DNA of 64,000 nucleotides from Cydia pomonella (GCF_033807575.1 NC_084721.1:3162001-3226000), one strand, 5' to 3'; positions 19,515 through 31,388 are shown, numbered from the stretch's first letter. Translations and numbers: made by a program. The notes: generated from the sequence alone by a model not told the origin.

Positions 19515-20117
19515 ATGCGAAAAAGAGCTTACATAAACAGGTACAATAAAAAGATTTCATTTGTGACACATTTCGGACCTTGTCACAGTGACAATAGTAT
19601 GATTTTTTAGTGACTTTCATGTTATCACTGTGATAAGCATACATCGTTATCGCGGGAGCAAAAACAATCCTGTAACAGAATGTCTGTTTTGTATAAACGG
19701 AATATTCTGCCTACGCATTCTAAGCCTCTTAGATGTGCTTCATACCTAGCATGAAGTTTTCGTTTGAATCTAACTCGTATTTCAGTATGTAAAAGCTTAT
19801 GAGTCTACGTGTCAACTTGAATAATAAGTCACTAAAGTATTTAATTTAGATTTTCATAATAGATGACCAATATTGTTCTAAATTTTCTACTACTACATTT
19901 TGAACTCCAATATGTACCCATGTACATATTAACGTATCTCGATAGAAGTGTCACCTTTGTTATTGTTTATTTGTCACGATCTATCAGTACTGTCAAATCG
20001 TTGTTACTCCCGTGATAACGATGTATGGCTGATAACTGATAAGGTACCAAATGGGTTACCAATTAAATCATTTGATTGTACCTGTTTATGTAAGCTCTTT
20101 TTCTATATGAATTGTTT
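19515..20117. repeat. Imperfect long inverted repeat
   Basis: AAAAAGAGCTTACATAAACA with GGTACAAT (about 19519-19547) is complemented at about 20076-20103. CATACATCGTTATCGCGGGA (about 19639) is complemented with mismatches at about 20010-20030. Likely an old foldback transposon with about 330 bp between arms. Confidence 0.55.
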
Positions 20118-20282
20118 TGAGTTGTGATGTGATAAGTTCCCATTTATCGCACAGTCAAAACAATTCACATATTTATGTTTAGGCCCCTGTAGCCTCATTC
20201 ATGATTGCGTATTTTAAGTCTCTAAATTATACCGAAATTATATTGTTTCTATTCAAATATGGAAACACAGTCAAGTAACAAT

Positions 20283-20511
20283 AAAAACCGGACAAGTGCG
20301 AGTCGGACTCGCCCACCGAGGGTTACGTACTTTTTCGTATTTGTTGTTGTAGCAGCAACAGAAATACATCATCTGTGAAAATTTCAGATGTCTAGTAATC
20401 ACGGAACATGAGATACAGCCTGATGACAGACGGACAGACAGACAGACAAACGGACAGCGGAGTCTTAATAATAGGGTCACGTTTTACCCTTTGGGTACGA
20501 AACCCTAATTA
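20283..20511. repeat. Dispersed repeat family C
   Basis: Termini CAAGTGCGAGTCGGACTCGC and GGGTACGAAACCCTA, with the (GACA)n-like core GACAGACGGACAGACAGAC. Other copies are at 22036-22880, 23813-24050, 24399-24650, 31104-31388, 58241-58950 and 62291-62445. No coding frame. The class is uncertain. Confidence 0.7.
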
Positions 20512-20530
20512 ATAATTATGAAAACCACTA

Positions 20531-20842
20531 AATATTTCATATTATTATGTTGACGCAAAAATGACGAAATTTAACATACAGGCAGTTTTTTTACAACACT
20601 ACAAATTTAGATAAATTACTTTGACGCGTAGAAAAATAAATATTTGTTACGTGAAATACGCTGTTAAAATACAAAAAGATGAAAGTCAGTTAGACGTTTC
20701 TGTACTGATTGTCAAGTATATGTATCAGCTAACCAGAGAGGTTAACAAATGATTAATTATTACGAAAATACTAATTGGAATCATACTCTATGTAGCGTGA
20801 CGTCATTTATCTGTCAACAGCATGAAATGTACTGGCTCTGAT
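20531..20842. mobile_element. TIR element, MITE-like
   Basis: GTTGACGCAAAAATGACG at about 20549 faces GTGACGTCATTTATCTGTCAAC at about 20798, with flanking ATTTCAT/ATGAAAT motifs extending the inverted repeat. An inverted relative sharing the interior (GTCAGTTAGACGTTTCTGTA) is at 55657-56064. Confidence 0.6.
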
Positions 20843-20849
20843 TATCACC

Positions 20850-21205
20850 GTGATAAGGTACAGAAATCATATTCCTTGACCGTACAATTGGTATTACATT
20901 TGTCTTAAATTTAAGTTTCCGAATGCAGTTAAATCTGTTTGTTTCTGTCATCAATCTCACGATTACACCTACTGGAAACGTGTGGTACGAATATTTCGGT
21001 AACCCGCCTACGCCACGAGAACTGTTGCTATCACTCAACTGTCACTTTTGGCACTCCTGAGTTTCTCTCCGAAATGTACTCAATAAACAGACATCGGATT
21101 TTAGGGGGTTAAATTTAATGACAGGTTCCTATACCGATGAATCCAACTATCGATGTTTTTCCCACACTGATCGCTTCCAGCTTTGTTTGTGTATTTCATA
21201 TGTCA
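20850..21205. other. No gene supported
   Basis: Unassigned; nothing recognised on either strand. Confidence 0.45.
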
Positions 21206-21211
21206 GAACTT

Positions 21212-21229
21212 AAGATAAGATAAGATAAG
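21212..21229. repeat. (AAGAT)n microsatellite
   Basis: Between three and four AAGAT units. Confidence 0.8.
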
Positions 21230-21261
21230 AAAAATAATTTATTACATTATTACAAGTGAAG

Positions 21262-21525
21262 GCGGCGGTGGTGGCCTAGTGGATATGACTTCCGACTGTC
21301 AATCCAGAGGTCGCGGGTTCAAATCCTGGCCGTACCAATCAGTTTTTCGAAACTTATGTACGGAATATCACTTGATATTCACCACTAGCTTTTCGATGAA
21401 GGAAAACATCGTGAGGAAACCTGCGTAGGGAACCAGCCCAGCGTGGGGAATGTAGCCCAAGCCCCCTCGCGCATGACAGGAGACTTGTGCCCAGCAGTGG
21501 TACGTTTATAGGCTGAATTAAATAT
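21262..21525 (+). repeat. SINE family B, near-complete
   Basis: A tRNA-like head with an A-box-like GTGGCCTAGTGGATATGA and B-box GGGTTCAAATCC. The body carries GAGGAAACCTGC and the end GTGCCCAGCAGTGGTACGT. Same family as 6341-6605. Confidence 0.75.
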
Positions 21526-21639
21526 TATATTATATACAAGTCAAGGTAAATAAAAGTGTGTCCTATACGAAATTATAATAAGTTTTTGCTAAAAATTTAA
21601 TTTTTGGTACAATATTTTGTACATGCCTGTATTTTTCTT

Positions 21640-21895
21640 ACCACAAGCAACTAATACTCATTGAGACAATTCTAAAAACTCCTAACACAATTAGGTTGCG
21701 TTGTTTTATCACAGAGTTCATATGGCCACCTTCTGTCTGCATCATCAGATCAGCTCGATGGTGCCATAATATTGCATAGTCCTCCAATTTACATATGTAT
21801 GAAAATTTTCAGCTAAATCGGAAATCGGGAAGTGGGTCTTTAGTTTCCAATATTTGACACTAACAAAATAACATACATACCTACTAATGGCGTTA
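21640..21895. repeat. LINE 3'-end-type repeat, copy 1
   Basis: About 250 bp shared with 32475-32725, including CAACTAATACTC, GTTTTATCACAGAGTTC, ATCAGCTC, ATCGGAAATC and GAAGTGGGTCT. No open frame. Confidence 0.6.
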
Positions 21896-22035
21896 TTCAT
21901 AAACGCGTTACTGACCTAAATTAGCTATGAATCGTTACTTTGTCATTTTGACTTATGTATTTGTAAGAAAGGGATAAAACATAATTTAACTAAATCAGGT
22001 CCGTACAGTTTTATGAATAAGGGGGTAGGGCAAGT

Positions 22036-22880
22036 AAAAAAGCGGCCAAGTGCGAGTCGGACTCGCCCATGAAGGGTTCCGTACATTTACGACGTATTAA
22101 AAAAAAACTACTAACTAGATCTCGTTTAAACCAATTTTCGGTGGAAGTTTGCATGGTAATGTATATCATATATTTTTTTTAGATTTTTCATTCTGTTATT
22201 TTAGAAGTTACAGGGGGGGGGGGACACAATTTTTTTCACTTTCGAAGCGTCTCTCGCGCAAACTATTCAGTTTAAGAAAAAATTATATTAGAAACCTAAA
22301 TATCATTTTTGAAGACCTATCCCATAGATACCCCACACGTATGGCTTTGATGAAAAAAAATTTTTTTTTTAATTTTATGACGTTTTAAAAAAAAAACTAC
22401 TTACTTGATCTCGTTCAAACCAATTTTCGGTGGAAGTTTGCATGGCAATGTATATCATATATTTTTTTAGATTTTTCATTCTGTTATTTTAGAAGTTACG
22501 GGTGGGGGACACACATTTTGCCACTTTGGAAGTGTCTCTCGCGCAAACTTATCAGTTTAGAAAAAAATTATATAAGAAACCTCAATATCATTTTTAAAGA
22601 CCTATCCATAGATACCCCACACGTATGGGTTTGATGAAAAAAGTTTTTTTGAGTTTCAGTTCTAAGTATGGGGAACCCCCAAAATTAATTGTTTTTTTTT
22701 TTTCTATTTTTGTGTAAAAATCCTAATGCGGTTCATAGAATACATCTACTTACCAAGTTTGAACAGTATAGCTCTTATAGTTTCGGAAAAAAGTGGCGGT
22801 GACATAATCGGACAGACAGACGGACATGACGAATCTATAAGGGTTCCGTTTTTTGCCATTTGGCTACGGAACCCTAATAA
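22036..22880. repeat. Family C, long copy with internal tandem duplication
   Basis: Starts GCGGCCAAGTGCGAGTCGGA and ends TTTGGCTACGGAACCCTAAT. Inside, a unit of about 285 bp is present twice (about 22090-22372 and 22379-22640). Each carries CCAATTTTCGGTGGAAGTTT, a G-run and TAGATACCCCACACGTATGG. Confidence 0.7.
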
Positions 22881-22884
22881 AAGC

Positions 22885-23810
22885 TTGTAAAAATCACATT
22901 TTACGATTCGGCCAATGTAAATTGTAAACAAGACGTAAACGTAATTAACCTGATGAGTAGGCGCTCATTTGAATTGCAAATTTTCGCACCTTATCTTCTA
23001 TTCGCGTTTTAAATATTCCAAATACACACTTTGTATTTTGGATACAACCGCAAACTTAAACTAGACGTAGGTATTTAGTGCTACAAAACAATTCGGAAAG
23101 ATTTGTTAATTTTTGAAAATGTTTTGAGCGGCAATGTATTCCTTACAATATAGTCACTTATGATAATTGGCTACTTGACTGTTTTTTGTAAATAATGTCA
23201 AACGATCTTGATTTTCCTGAGGATCAAATGTCTATGTAGGACTCATGGCATTTAAGCAACACAAAGGTCTGAAATGAGAGTTGAAGTCTGACGCTCGCAC
23301 TCGACGATTAAAACGTCTCTAACAAAATGATAAGGTGATGTGACGTCACATCATATAATCTGTCCTAAATGTATGGAAGTTCAAGGAAATTGCCATTTTG
23401 ACCCTGAAATATTGCGTTTATGTGTATAGTTGTCATACAATTTATTTTTCAATAAAATGTAAGGAATTGTATGGTACCATTTTCTTTTCTATTTTTGAAA
23501 GACAAAAAAAAATTTTTTTTGAGACTTAGGAGCCTTGTATTTTTTTATAATCTCAATAAAAAAAAATTCAATTCCACTTTTTTATAATGAATGGCTCATT
23601 TTCGATCCATTTAACTAAATTTTGTTATAATATTCAACATGTGTCAAGTACCCAATTGTGACGTCGCGTCATCAAATGTGATGTCAATAAAGAAAATGTA
23701 GGTACTTAAGATAAAGATAAAGTAATATAAGTAGTTTGTTTTTTAAGTCGGCATATTACAATGCGCTTATGAACGTCAAATAAAGCTACGCCTATAAACA
23801 AATACCTAAT
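22885..23810. other. AT-rich stretch, nothing assigned
   Basis: Two TGACGTCAC/GTGACGTCGCGTC patches at 23340 and 23660 may mark an old element. No frame. Confidence 0.4.
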
Positions 23811-23812
23811 AA

Positions 23813-24050
23813 AAACCGATCAATCGTGAGTCAGCCGAAAAAAAAAACCTACAAATTTCCGTTCCGTGTTCCGTGAACAAAGTTTTGTACGGGCCATTAA
23901 AAATTTAAATATATATATTTTTTAGTTAATGTTTATTGCACAAAACATAAAAATACTGTACAATAGTTGGACTTAATGCCTAATAATATTGTACACAATT
24001 GTGTGACGATACGGAACCCTCAGGGCGCCTCCCACTCGCACTTGGACAAT
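23813..24050. repeat. Family C, degenerate copy
   Basis: AAAACCGATCAATCGTGAGTC at the left and ACGGAACCCTCAGGGCGCCT…CACTCGCACTTGG at the right match family C ends with decay. Confidence 0.45.
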
Positions 24051-24102
24051 TTTTTTATTAACTTGGAAAATAAAGTAATGTTGAAAATAACAAATAGGTA
24101 TC

Positions 24103-24205
24103 GATCGTGCCATCCAAGATGACGCGTGGATTTATCAAATCTAACCTTTAATAACATGACATTACGAGTTAAGGCACGCGTCTTTGGGAATGACACGTTC
24201 TATAT
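24103..24205. repeat. Family G repeat, copy 1
   Basis: CGTGCCATCCAAGATGACGC, then ATTTATCAAATCTAACCTTT and ACATGACATTACGAGT. The second copy is at 59048-59135. Confidence 0.6.
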
Positions 24206-24398
24206 GTATCTACTTATCTGGAAGATCTTTATCTGATGTTCTGTCAAAACCCAGTTTATTATTCTAAACGTCACTCGAATGAATGCTTACACAACTCGTT
24301 CGATCCTAAGATAATGGCCTTGAACTCTGGCCAGTATTCAACGAACTTGCAAATCAGCGTTTCCATTCTATTTCATTATTTGGAATGTATAGTCTGCC

Positions 24399-24650
24399 TT
24401 TTAGGGTTCCGTTTCCGTACCCAAAGGGTAAAACGGGACCCTATTACTAAGACTCCGCTGTCCGTCCGTCCGTCCGTCCGTCTGTCTGTCACCAGGCTGT
24501 ATCTCATGAACCGTGATAGATAGAAGTAGATAGTTAGTAGATAGTTGAAATTTTCACAGATGATGTATTTCTGTTGCCGCTGTAACAACAAATACTAAAA
24601 AGTACGGAACCCTCGGTGGGCGAGTCCGGCTCGCACTTGTCCGGTGTTTT
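24399..24650. repeat. Family C copy
   Basis: TTAGGGTTCCGTTTCCGTAC to GAGTCCGGCTCGCACTTGTC, opposite to the orientation at 20283, with (CCGT)n at 24468-24484. Confidence 0.75.
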
Positions 24651-24655
24651 TGTTT

Positions 24656-25180
24656 TATTAGCCTGTTTGAGTGTCCCACTACTGGGCAAAGGACTCTCCC
24701 CTTAATTTCCACGACTCCTGATTTGGTATTTCCTAATTTTAATTAAATTTGTTATCTAAAAAAACGAAAATTATTAATTTATTTTACTACTACTACTACT
24801 TAATGGCGCAGCGACCCAAAATGAGTCTTGGCCTCCGACACGAGTACACGCCAGGTCTCGATCCTGTGCCATCTCCCGCCAGCCTACCGGGCGTCCCAGG
24901 CATGCCCTTTTAGCGCCGCGATCCTCCTCCATTCTCAAGACGTGGCCAAGCCAGCGGCGACGGTGAGCTTTGGTGAGCTTTTAATTTATTTTATTATTAG
25001 AAAATTATTTTATTATCAACGAAACCTTTATCGTTTTTCGGTCGGCCTAAGAGGAGATGGCGGGACGACCTGGACGCATTTCTCAGCAACTGGACGGATG
25101 CTGCACTTAATCGGCAAAAGTCCAGTGGGTAGGCCAAAGGCCAGCAGTGAGACCCTTTATAGGTTCGTTAAAGAAAAGTT
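24656..25180 (+). repeat. LINE 3'-region composite with C-terminal coding scrap
   Basis: Contains CCCACTACTGGGCAAAGGAC (24679) and, at about 25040-25115, a plus-strand frame reading GRPKRRWRDDLDAFLSNW. The G-R-P-x-x-R-W-x-D-D-L motif is typical of the tail of insect LINE ORF2. (CTA)n lies at about 24786-24801. Frames are broken. Confidence 0.6.
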
Positions 25181-25280
25181 TTAATCGTTTAAATGATAAA
25201 AACTATGTTGACACTGCGAGCCCTGATCCCATGAAATTGAGAATCTATAAGTATTTAGCAGGACTTTAAAACTCTTTTAA

Positions 25281-25535
25281 CAACCGGCCCAGTGGGTAGT
25301 GTCCTTGCCTATGAAGCTGATGGTCCTGGGTTCGAATCCCGATAAGGGCATTTATTTGTATGAGGAGCACAGATATTTGTTCCTGGGTCATAGATGTTTT
25401 CTATGTATTTAAGTATTTATATATTATATATATATCGTTGTCTGAGTACCCACAACACAAGCGTTCTTGAACTTACCGTGGGACTTAGTCAATTTGTGTA
25501 AAAATGTCCCTATAATATTTGACTGTGAATTTGTG
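25281..25535 (+). repeat. SINE family A (tRNA-derived)
   Basis: Head CCAGTGGGTAGTGTCCTTGC (A box region) and TGGGTTCGAATCC (B box). Body with TTGTTCCTGGGTCAT, TATATCGTTGTCTGAGTACC and GTGGGACTTAGTCAATTTGT. 3' end AATGTCCCTATAATATTT. Other copies: 27022-27590, 34127-34355, 34528-34775, 50796-51009, 52708-52918, 58641-58890 and 63306-63570. Confidence 0.8.
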
Positions 25536-25539
25536 ATAG

Positions 25540-26570
25540 ATACGGGCATAGTTATTAATGTTACCATATAATTTAGTCATGACCTTCATAAAAATTGCCG
25601 TAACTTCCATGAATAAAATATAAACCACATTATATTTTATTCATGGAATATTTAATTTGATGTTTAGCCACGTACTCAAATGAGGCTAGGTTCTAAAAGC
25701 TGTATAGGTATACTTTAAATAATGACTAGCAACATAGGTAAGAAATTACTCCATTAAATTTATTAATACCTAACACTAGTTTATTACTGGGGTGACTCAT
25801 TTTAAGAGTCATCAGTAAGCTCAGCCGATTTTCAAATTTCAACTTCCCGCACAAACGGAATTTCGTTCTCATTTTAGAACTACGTGTTGGATTGTAATGA
25901 AACTTTGCACATATAATGACATGAGGTATATCTAGGGCCGAAATTAGTTTATTATAGCTTCAGATTATAAAACAATCGAAAGAGAGCAAAACAAGTTTTG
26001 TATTAAAAACTTAAAGTCGCTGTATTTTTTTAACAGTTCTGAAGCGACATAAACTAATTACAGGCAATAGATATATATATACCTTATCATATTGTAAGTA
26101 AAAATTTTTGGAGAACTGAGCTTTTTGGGGACCTTTAAAACGACATGATTATATTGAGCGCATGAGCTGAAAACGAGCGCGCAATAAGAAAGCCGATGTG
26201 TGTAATCACCAATGCACAAGTGTTTTATACGACGTTTTTCAAACTAGCGATAAAAAAAAACATATTAATTAAATTCTAATTATTGAAACATTAAATATCT
26301 AAAATCTGTCATACTGCCTGCCAGCCCCTCGACCCTGTAGCTGGCGGGGACCCGGCACCCCCCATTTAGCGTTGTAAAATCTACTCGACCAATTTAAGAA
26401 GGCTCCGCTTTCATACATATTAGCAATCAGTTACCTTCTTAAGTCCGTCGGGTTATCATACATTACCGTAGAAGTGCTATAATACACTGAAAAAGCACGC
26501 GTGTTTAATATATAGGATTATGAGCCTAAAAGCGGTTCAATAACTTCCACGTTACGAGCAAGTATGTTGA
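25540..26570. other. No gene supported
   Basis: AT-rich. A short hairpin TGACTC…GAGTCA at about 25793-25811 is the only local structure noticed. Confidence 0.45.
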
Positions 26571-26572
26571 AA

Positions 26573-26720
26573 TAGGACATTATAATACAAGTGCGAAATA
26601 TAGGAAATTCGCACAAGTATTGTACAACGTTTTACAGTACATTGGCCATTCACATTTTCGACATAGTTACGTAATGTGAAAATTATCGCACTAGTGCAGT
26701 AAAGTAGATATGTACTGTAC
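26573..26720. repeat. Deleted copy of the 13871-type MITE
   Basis: TACAAGTGCGAAATATAGGA, GTACAACGTTTTACAGTACA and ATCGCACTAGTGCAGTAAAG in the family order, with the central palindrome lost. Confidence 0.6.
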
Positions 26721-27021
26721 AATTGATATAGAAAGAAAATAGTGCAATCAAAATACCAGACATAGATTTAGATTTAATTATTTCATAATATGAAATTACA
26801 ATATAAATTATATTAAACTAATCTATATGAATTTATACTATGATCGTCAAAGAAATATTGATTATATACAATTATAAAATGTCTAAAAATATAGGTACAT
26901 ACAAGTCATCATTAAAAATAAATTCTTCGCAACGTCAAATAGTAAAAAATTATGGGAAAATGGCGGCATATATGTATAATATATGTTAGTTGAATGTTTA
27001 TGTCAGAACTAATGTTATTTG

Positions 27022-27590
27022 ATGACCGGTCTGGCCTAGTGGGTAGTGACCCTGCCTATGAAGCCGATGATAGATAGATAGATAAAGCGTTTATTTATTT
27101 GCTGCAAATACACACACTTTAGAAACACATAGGCAAACAGAGCAATACACAATTAACAAAATACATAATCAATTAAAACAATAAACAGAATCTTATATTA
27201 TAATAAACATAACAGGAATAGTGGAATAGTAGTAGTTACAATGTGTGCATTGCAGTAACAACAAAAGGGTGTCGACTCAGCTATTCGCTTCACTCTTTCG
27301 AGCAAAGCACTGGTATAGGGACCGTGCGCGTTGGAGGGGTCTGCCATCTTGTGGCCTGAATCGGAACCATAAACATGCACATTTACACGTCACGTGTTTT
27401 CTTGTGCATAGTAGGTTCTGCCATCTTGTGGGCTACATCGGAATAAAAAACATCACATTTACGCCTGCGCCAAAAATCTGACGGCTCCTGTGCTGCCTCC
27501 TACAGTTCATGCACGCTCCCTATTCTGTCGGAACCCAGATGTGCGGTATTCGATGGTCCCGGGTTCGAATCACCGTAAGTTCTTCTTTTT
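27022..27590 (+). repeat. SINE A head split by a LINE-like insertion
   Basis: The head (CTGGCCTAGTGGGTAGTGAC…GAAGCCGATG) breaks at 27069. The B box region resumes at about 27551 (GATGGTCCCGGGTTCGAATC). Between them lies sequence starting (ATAG)n and AAAGCGTTTATTTATTTGCT, which is the 3' end of a minus-strand LINE. GATG at both junctions is a possible target duplication. Confidence 0.6.
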
Positions 27591-27594
27591 CAAA

Positions 27595-28525
27595 TGTAAT
27601 GTGTTGTGGCATTAATACATTTATTTTCTTTCATTCTTTCTAGCTCGGGGTCGATTTGTGTTAAATTGTCCTCAGTATTTATAATATTACTTTAATTGTG
27701 CGGATAGGTTTGTATAACCGTCCTTGTGTAGCATACAAAATTGTTACTTCTACAAAAAAGTTCTGTATACAATTTTAATTCAGCAAGTAGTTAGCATGTC
27801 TAACTGTCGACCATTATGTATGTTATTACGTTAAACTCAATAATAATTCAATAGCATTCAAAGATTTCAAAAGTAAAGATAGGCCCGTTAATATAATTCC
27901 GACCGAACATTCTCGTTTGGTGTGCCTCGGTGGAATGCTACAAAGCAATGAGGGTTATGTTTAATTTCGTCGCTAGGGGCGCCAGTGTAGACCTGTAGAC
28001 GGAGGTCTTTCTAAATGTCAAATGCATAGAAAGTTTTGGTGGTTACAAGCTTTTAAATCGCGAATTTTCACTCCTTATTCATATGTGTGGTAAATCTTTT
28101 TCGGTTTTTGATTATTCATGGTAAACATACGATATAGGTAGTTCAATAAATGTAGGTGGTTTTGGAAAATCGCCAATTAACATATATCCATAATTACATT
28201 AACCAGGTTTAAAAAACGAAACACTTACTAAATACGCAGGCTTGATCCTGCTCACGTCTCCTGAATCATCCTGTATATTACATGCCTACCTAGGGCAGTA
28301 AAGTAAGAAATGTCTCAGACCATATGTAATTGTCAGCCGAGGCGAAGTTGAGATCGACAAACATGCGATCAGAGGCTTTATATTTACTGCCCGGGGTTTG
28401 TTTGCTATTTTTCTGCTCGACGGAGCTGCAAAGCGGCATATTTGTTAAGCGCAGCGGGCCGAAAGTTGACGCTTTCTGGAGGGCAGCAAAATCATTTCTT
28501 TACATAATGTATTTACTATAAGTAT
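27595..28525. other. No gene supported
   Basis: GC-richer 28320-28500 has a 63-codon frame without recognisable product. Confidence 0.4.
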
Positions 28526-28538
28526 TGTCAATGGGAGT

Positions 28539-28599
28539 AATATTTCTTGCTTTATTAAGCATGGATTTCCGCAAAGTAACGCCTGATTCTATTAATTAT
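28539..28599 (+). mobile_element. 61-bp retroposed 3' fragment with 8-bp target duplication
   Basis: ATGGGAGT at 28531-28538 and 28600-28607 brackets a 61-bp block containing CATGGATTTCCGCAAAGTAA and ending TATTAATTAT. The block equals the 3' end of the element at 59588-60044, so this is a 5'-truncated insertion of the same family. Confidence 0.7.
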
Positions 28600-28609
28600 A
28601 TGGGAGTGA

Positions 28610-29095
28610 TAAATTTTGTTTTAAAATCGGGTATTCTCCATATACATTTTTTTCACTTTAGTGAGTATAAAACATGATAAGATAAAAACGTTAAAACCTT
28701 TCGGAAGCACCTTACTATCGAAGTTAATAATTTAATCAAAAATATCTATATAAAACCCATTAATTACCAGTGAAGATATTAAAACTCTAGACGCTTGATC
28801 TCACCGACACCCAAAGAGATTATTATTTAATGCATACGATCGGGGCTCTATTCCGTTTGTATTATTGACAGCTCATGACATGGCCTATGATAATGCGTGT
28901 GAAGCGCATTAAAGGTGACGTTCGAATGTCCAACCCAGTTGCATTTTTGTTGTATCTGTAAATTTCCTTGATAAAATGAGTGACAGAATAAACGTCATAA
29001 TCGCGGCAGTGATGCGACGAGTATCATTAATTTCAAAGGAAATTGACAAATAGAGCGGCTGCAACAATAAAATCTCAACAGTAATGCCACAGAAT
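28610..29095. other. AT-rich stretch, nothing assigned
   Basis: No feature supported. Confidence 0.5.
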
Positions 29096-29099
29096 AATA

Positions 29100-29239
29100 G
29101 TACAGTCAAGGTATTAAATATCGACACGAACAAAGTGCCAAAAATATGTACACACTACTTTAATGTAAGTAGGCAATAAGGTCGTGTATACATATTTTTG
29201 GCACTTTGTCCGTGTCGATATTTAATACCTTGACTGTAC
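29100..29239. mobile_element. mariner-like MITE, nearly all terminal repeat
   Basis: 140 bp with inverted repeats of about 56 bp starting GTACAGTCAAGGTATTAAAT, flanked by TA (29098-29099 and 29240-29241). TA duplication and the long foldback fit a Tc1/mariner-type non-autonomous element. Confidence 0.75.
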
Positions 29240-29489
29240 TACCGTATAGAAATGACACTTCCTACAAAACCGAAATTTGACAGCGTTTCAGGGACGAATC
29301 ATGCTGTCGCTTTCTAATGTATGGCACTATCCCTTTCGTCTATTTAGGGTTGTCAAAATTCAAGTCATTATCTTATCTGTGGTCGTGCACGCATAGGGAC
29401 GTCAAGTTGTGCCAACCGTAATAATTGTTCGTCGCAATGCTGAGCCGAACGGAGCCGAGAATACCCGAAAGGATCATTGTCGAGCCACT

Positions 29490-29949
29490 CAGTGTTGTCA
29501 CATCTACCAAATTTTCGGTAGATCTACCTATTTTGCCTGCGTTCTACCTATCTACCTCCCTCAGCCTGAAATCTACCTATTTTTCAAAATGGTACAATTG
29601 TAAGCAATTCTCAATACATGAGACGGAACATTACTTAATTTCTACCAAATCTCGATTCGATTTAATGAAAGCTTGCCAAAGAAACAGATTATACAAGCAG
29701 GTTTATTACCTACAAACAATGGAAATCCTAACTTTTGTTTAAATTTCTTTAATAAACACGTGTACTAACGTCACAATATTAAAAACTCATAAATAATTTG
29801 AAAATTTCTATAAGTACACATTTTTAATCATAAAAACGTACTTGCTATTAAGTGGTACATCTACCTGTTTTTCATTTCAATACCACCCATTTCTACCTAT
29901 TTTTGCACCCTGTTCTACCACTTCGGCAAAATTGTATGTGACAACACTG
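29490..29949. mobile_element. Non-autonomous hAT element, 460 bp
   Basis: Ends CAGTGTTGTCACAT and ATGTGACAACACTG, flanked by a perfect 8-bp duplication GAGCCACT (29482-29489 and 29950-29957). The interior has about nine TCTACC words, several extended as TCTACCTATTTTT, clustered near both ends and all in the same orientation. No transposase. Confidence 0.9.
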
Positions 29950-29957
29950 GAGCCACT

Positions 29958-31100
29958 GGTCATGCAGCTAATCAGTTGACATTGACACCCAAACGTCTCT
30001 AGTCAAGATTGCACACAAAGTTCTCCTTATAAATAGATAACATTACTTAGTTCGTAGACGTGACTATGAAATTTTTGAATTTCGAATTATAATCGTGCGA
30101 TGTAACGATGCGACGTTCGAAATATCGGTATACATTAGTGTGTTTAGTTTTATTTACCGTAAAATACCTATGTTACCTACTATATCAAAGAGCTGTTTTC
30201 AAATATGTGGAATAAACCCCAGTCGACTAAAATATCCAAGTAAACAATGTTCTCACAAATATCTGAACACGACTATATTAAAGGCGTTAGCGTTAGAGTG
30301 TATAATTGTATGTAATAGCCATTAAATTTAATGTCTTCATCTGATGCAGTAAATATCAAATAGGTGACTTTATTTCCACTTTTGAACATTTTTAGGTTAA
30401 TCGTTTTAATTTATAGAATTATTAAAATGTATTGTAATCGTTCCCTTTAAAGTTATCCGAATGTGTACCCAAGAGGTTCTTAATTTTTTGACGGGCTCTT
30501 ATGTAGGTACCGACTGGCTGGAGCGCATTTTCAATGTGCCTATACATTATGTATGCCAGAAGCGATGGAGTCCATCCAGAGCCGCCGTACAAATACGAAT
30601 GTGGAATGCGCTCCAACTCCGCCCGTTCGGAGGGAATCGGTAGTGACCCTGACATGTCTGTGAAGTTGGCATATCAAAGTCTAGCAGATCACATTTTTAT
30701 TGAAGTTCTAACAGCATGTACCATAATTCTAGAGTTCCTGATACTTCTGGATAGTTCTGGCGTTTTTAACATAAAAACCAGTACTATGGATTTTTACCAA
30801 ATTATATGTTAACGTCTTCACGATGTCTACGAGTTCGATGTTCGAATCCTGTAAGTCTATGATGGTCGTTGTTGTCTACGCGATAGCGTGATAAAGACAG
30901 TGTCTGTCACATTCGATCGCGCGGTGTTAAAAAGGGAAGGTCATTTTATCACTTGGATAAAGCCATCCATCAAAAGCCTGCTTAGGGGTCAATAACGTCA
31001 ATAAACTTTTAGGCTTATAGACACTTCATTATTCCGCGTTTAATTGGGCGATGGTGTGTTGGTACACACACACGCATCTTGGCCGGCAGACGTAGCCATT
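29958..31100. other. No gene supported
   Basis: A GC-richer block at 30445-30660 contains an inverted pair (GGAGCGCATTTTC and GAATGCGCTCC complement) and short frames with no recognisable product. Confidence 0.4.
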
Positions 31101-31103
31101 TTT

Positions 31104-31388
31104 AGAGTTCCGTACCCAAATGGTCAAACGGGACCGTATTACTGAGACGTCACTGCCATCCGTCCGTCCGTCCGTCTGTCACCAGGCTGTATCTCATGAA
31201 CCGTGATTGCTAGACAGTTCAAATTTTCACATATGATGTATTTCTGTTGCCGCTATAACAACAAATACTAAAAACAGAATAAAATAAATATTTAAGGGGC
31301 CTCCCATACAAAAACATTTTTTTTGCCGTTTTTATAAATAATGGTACGGAACCCTTCGTGCGCGAGTCCGACTCGCACTTGGCCGGTT
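31104..31388. repeat. Family C copy
   Basis: AGAGTTCCGTACCCAAATGG to GAGTCCGACTCGCACTTGGC with (CCGT)n in the first third. Confidence 0.7.

Noticed and set aside
24828..25184. 118-codon plus-strand gene
   Set aside because: It overlaps LINE remnants; the recognisable LINE scrap is in another frame.
25281..25345. tRNA gene (A and B boxes)
   Set aside because: The same head recurs with a common non-tRNA body and tail at eight places. It does not fold as a complete cloverleaf, so it is a SINE.
29425..29742. 105-codon plus-strand gene
   Set aside because: It runs across the left end of the hAT element and into its noncoding interior.
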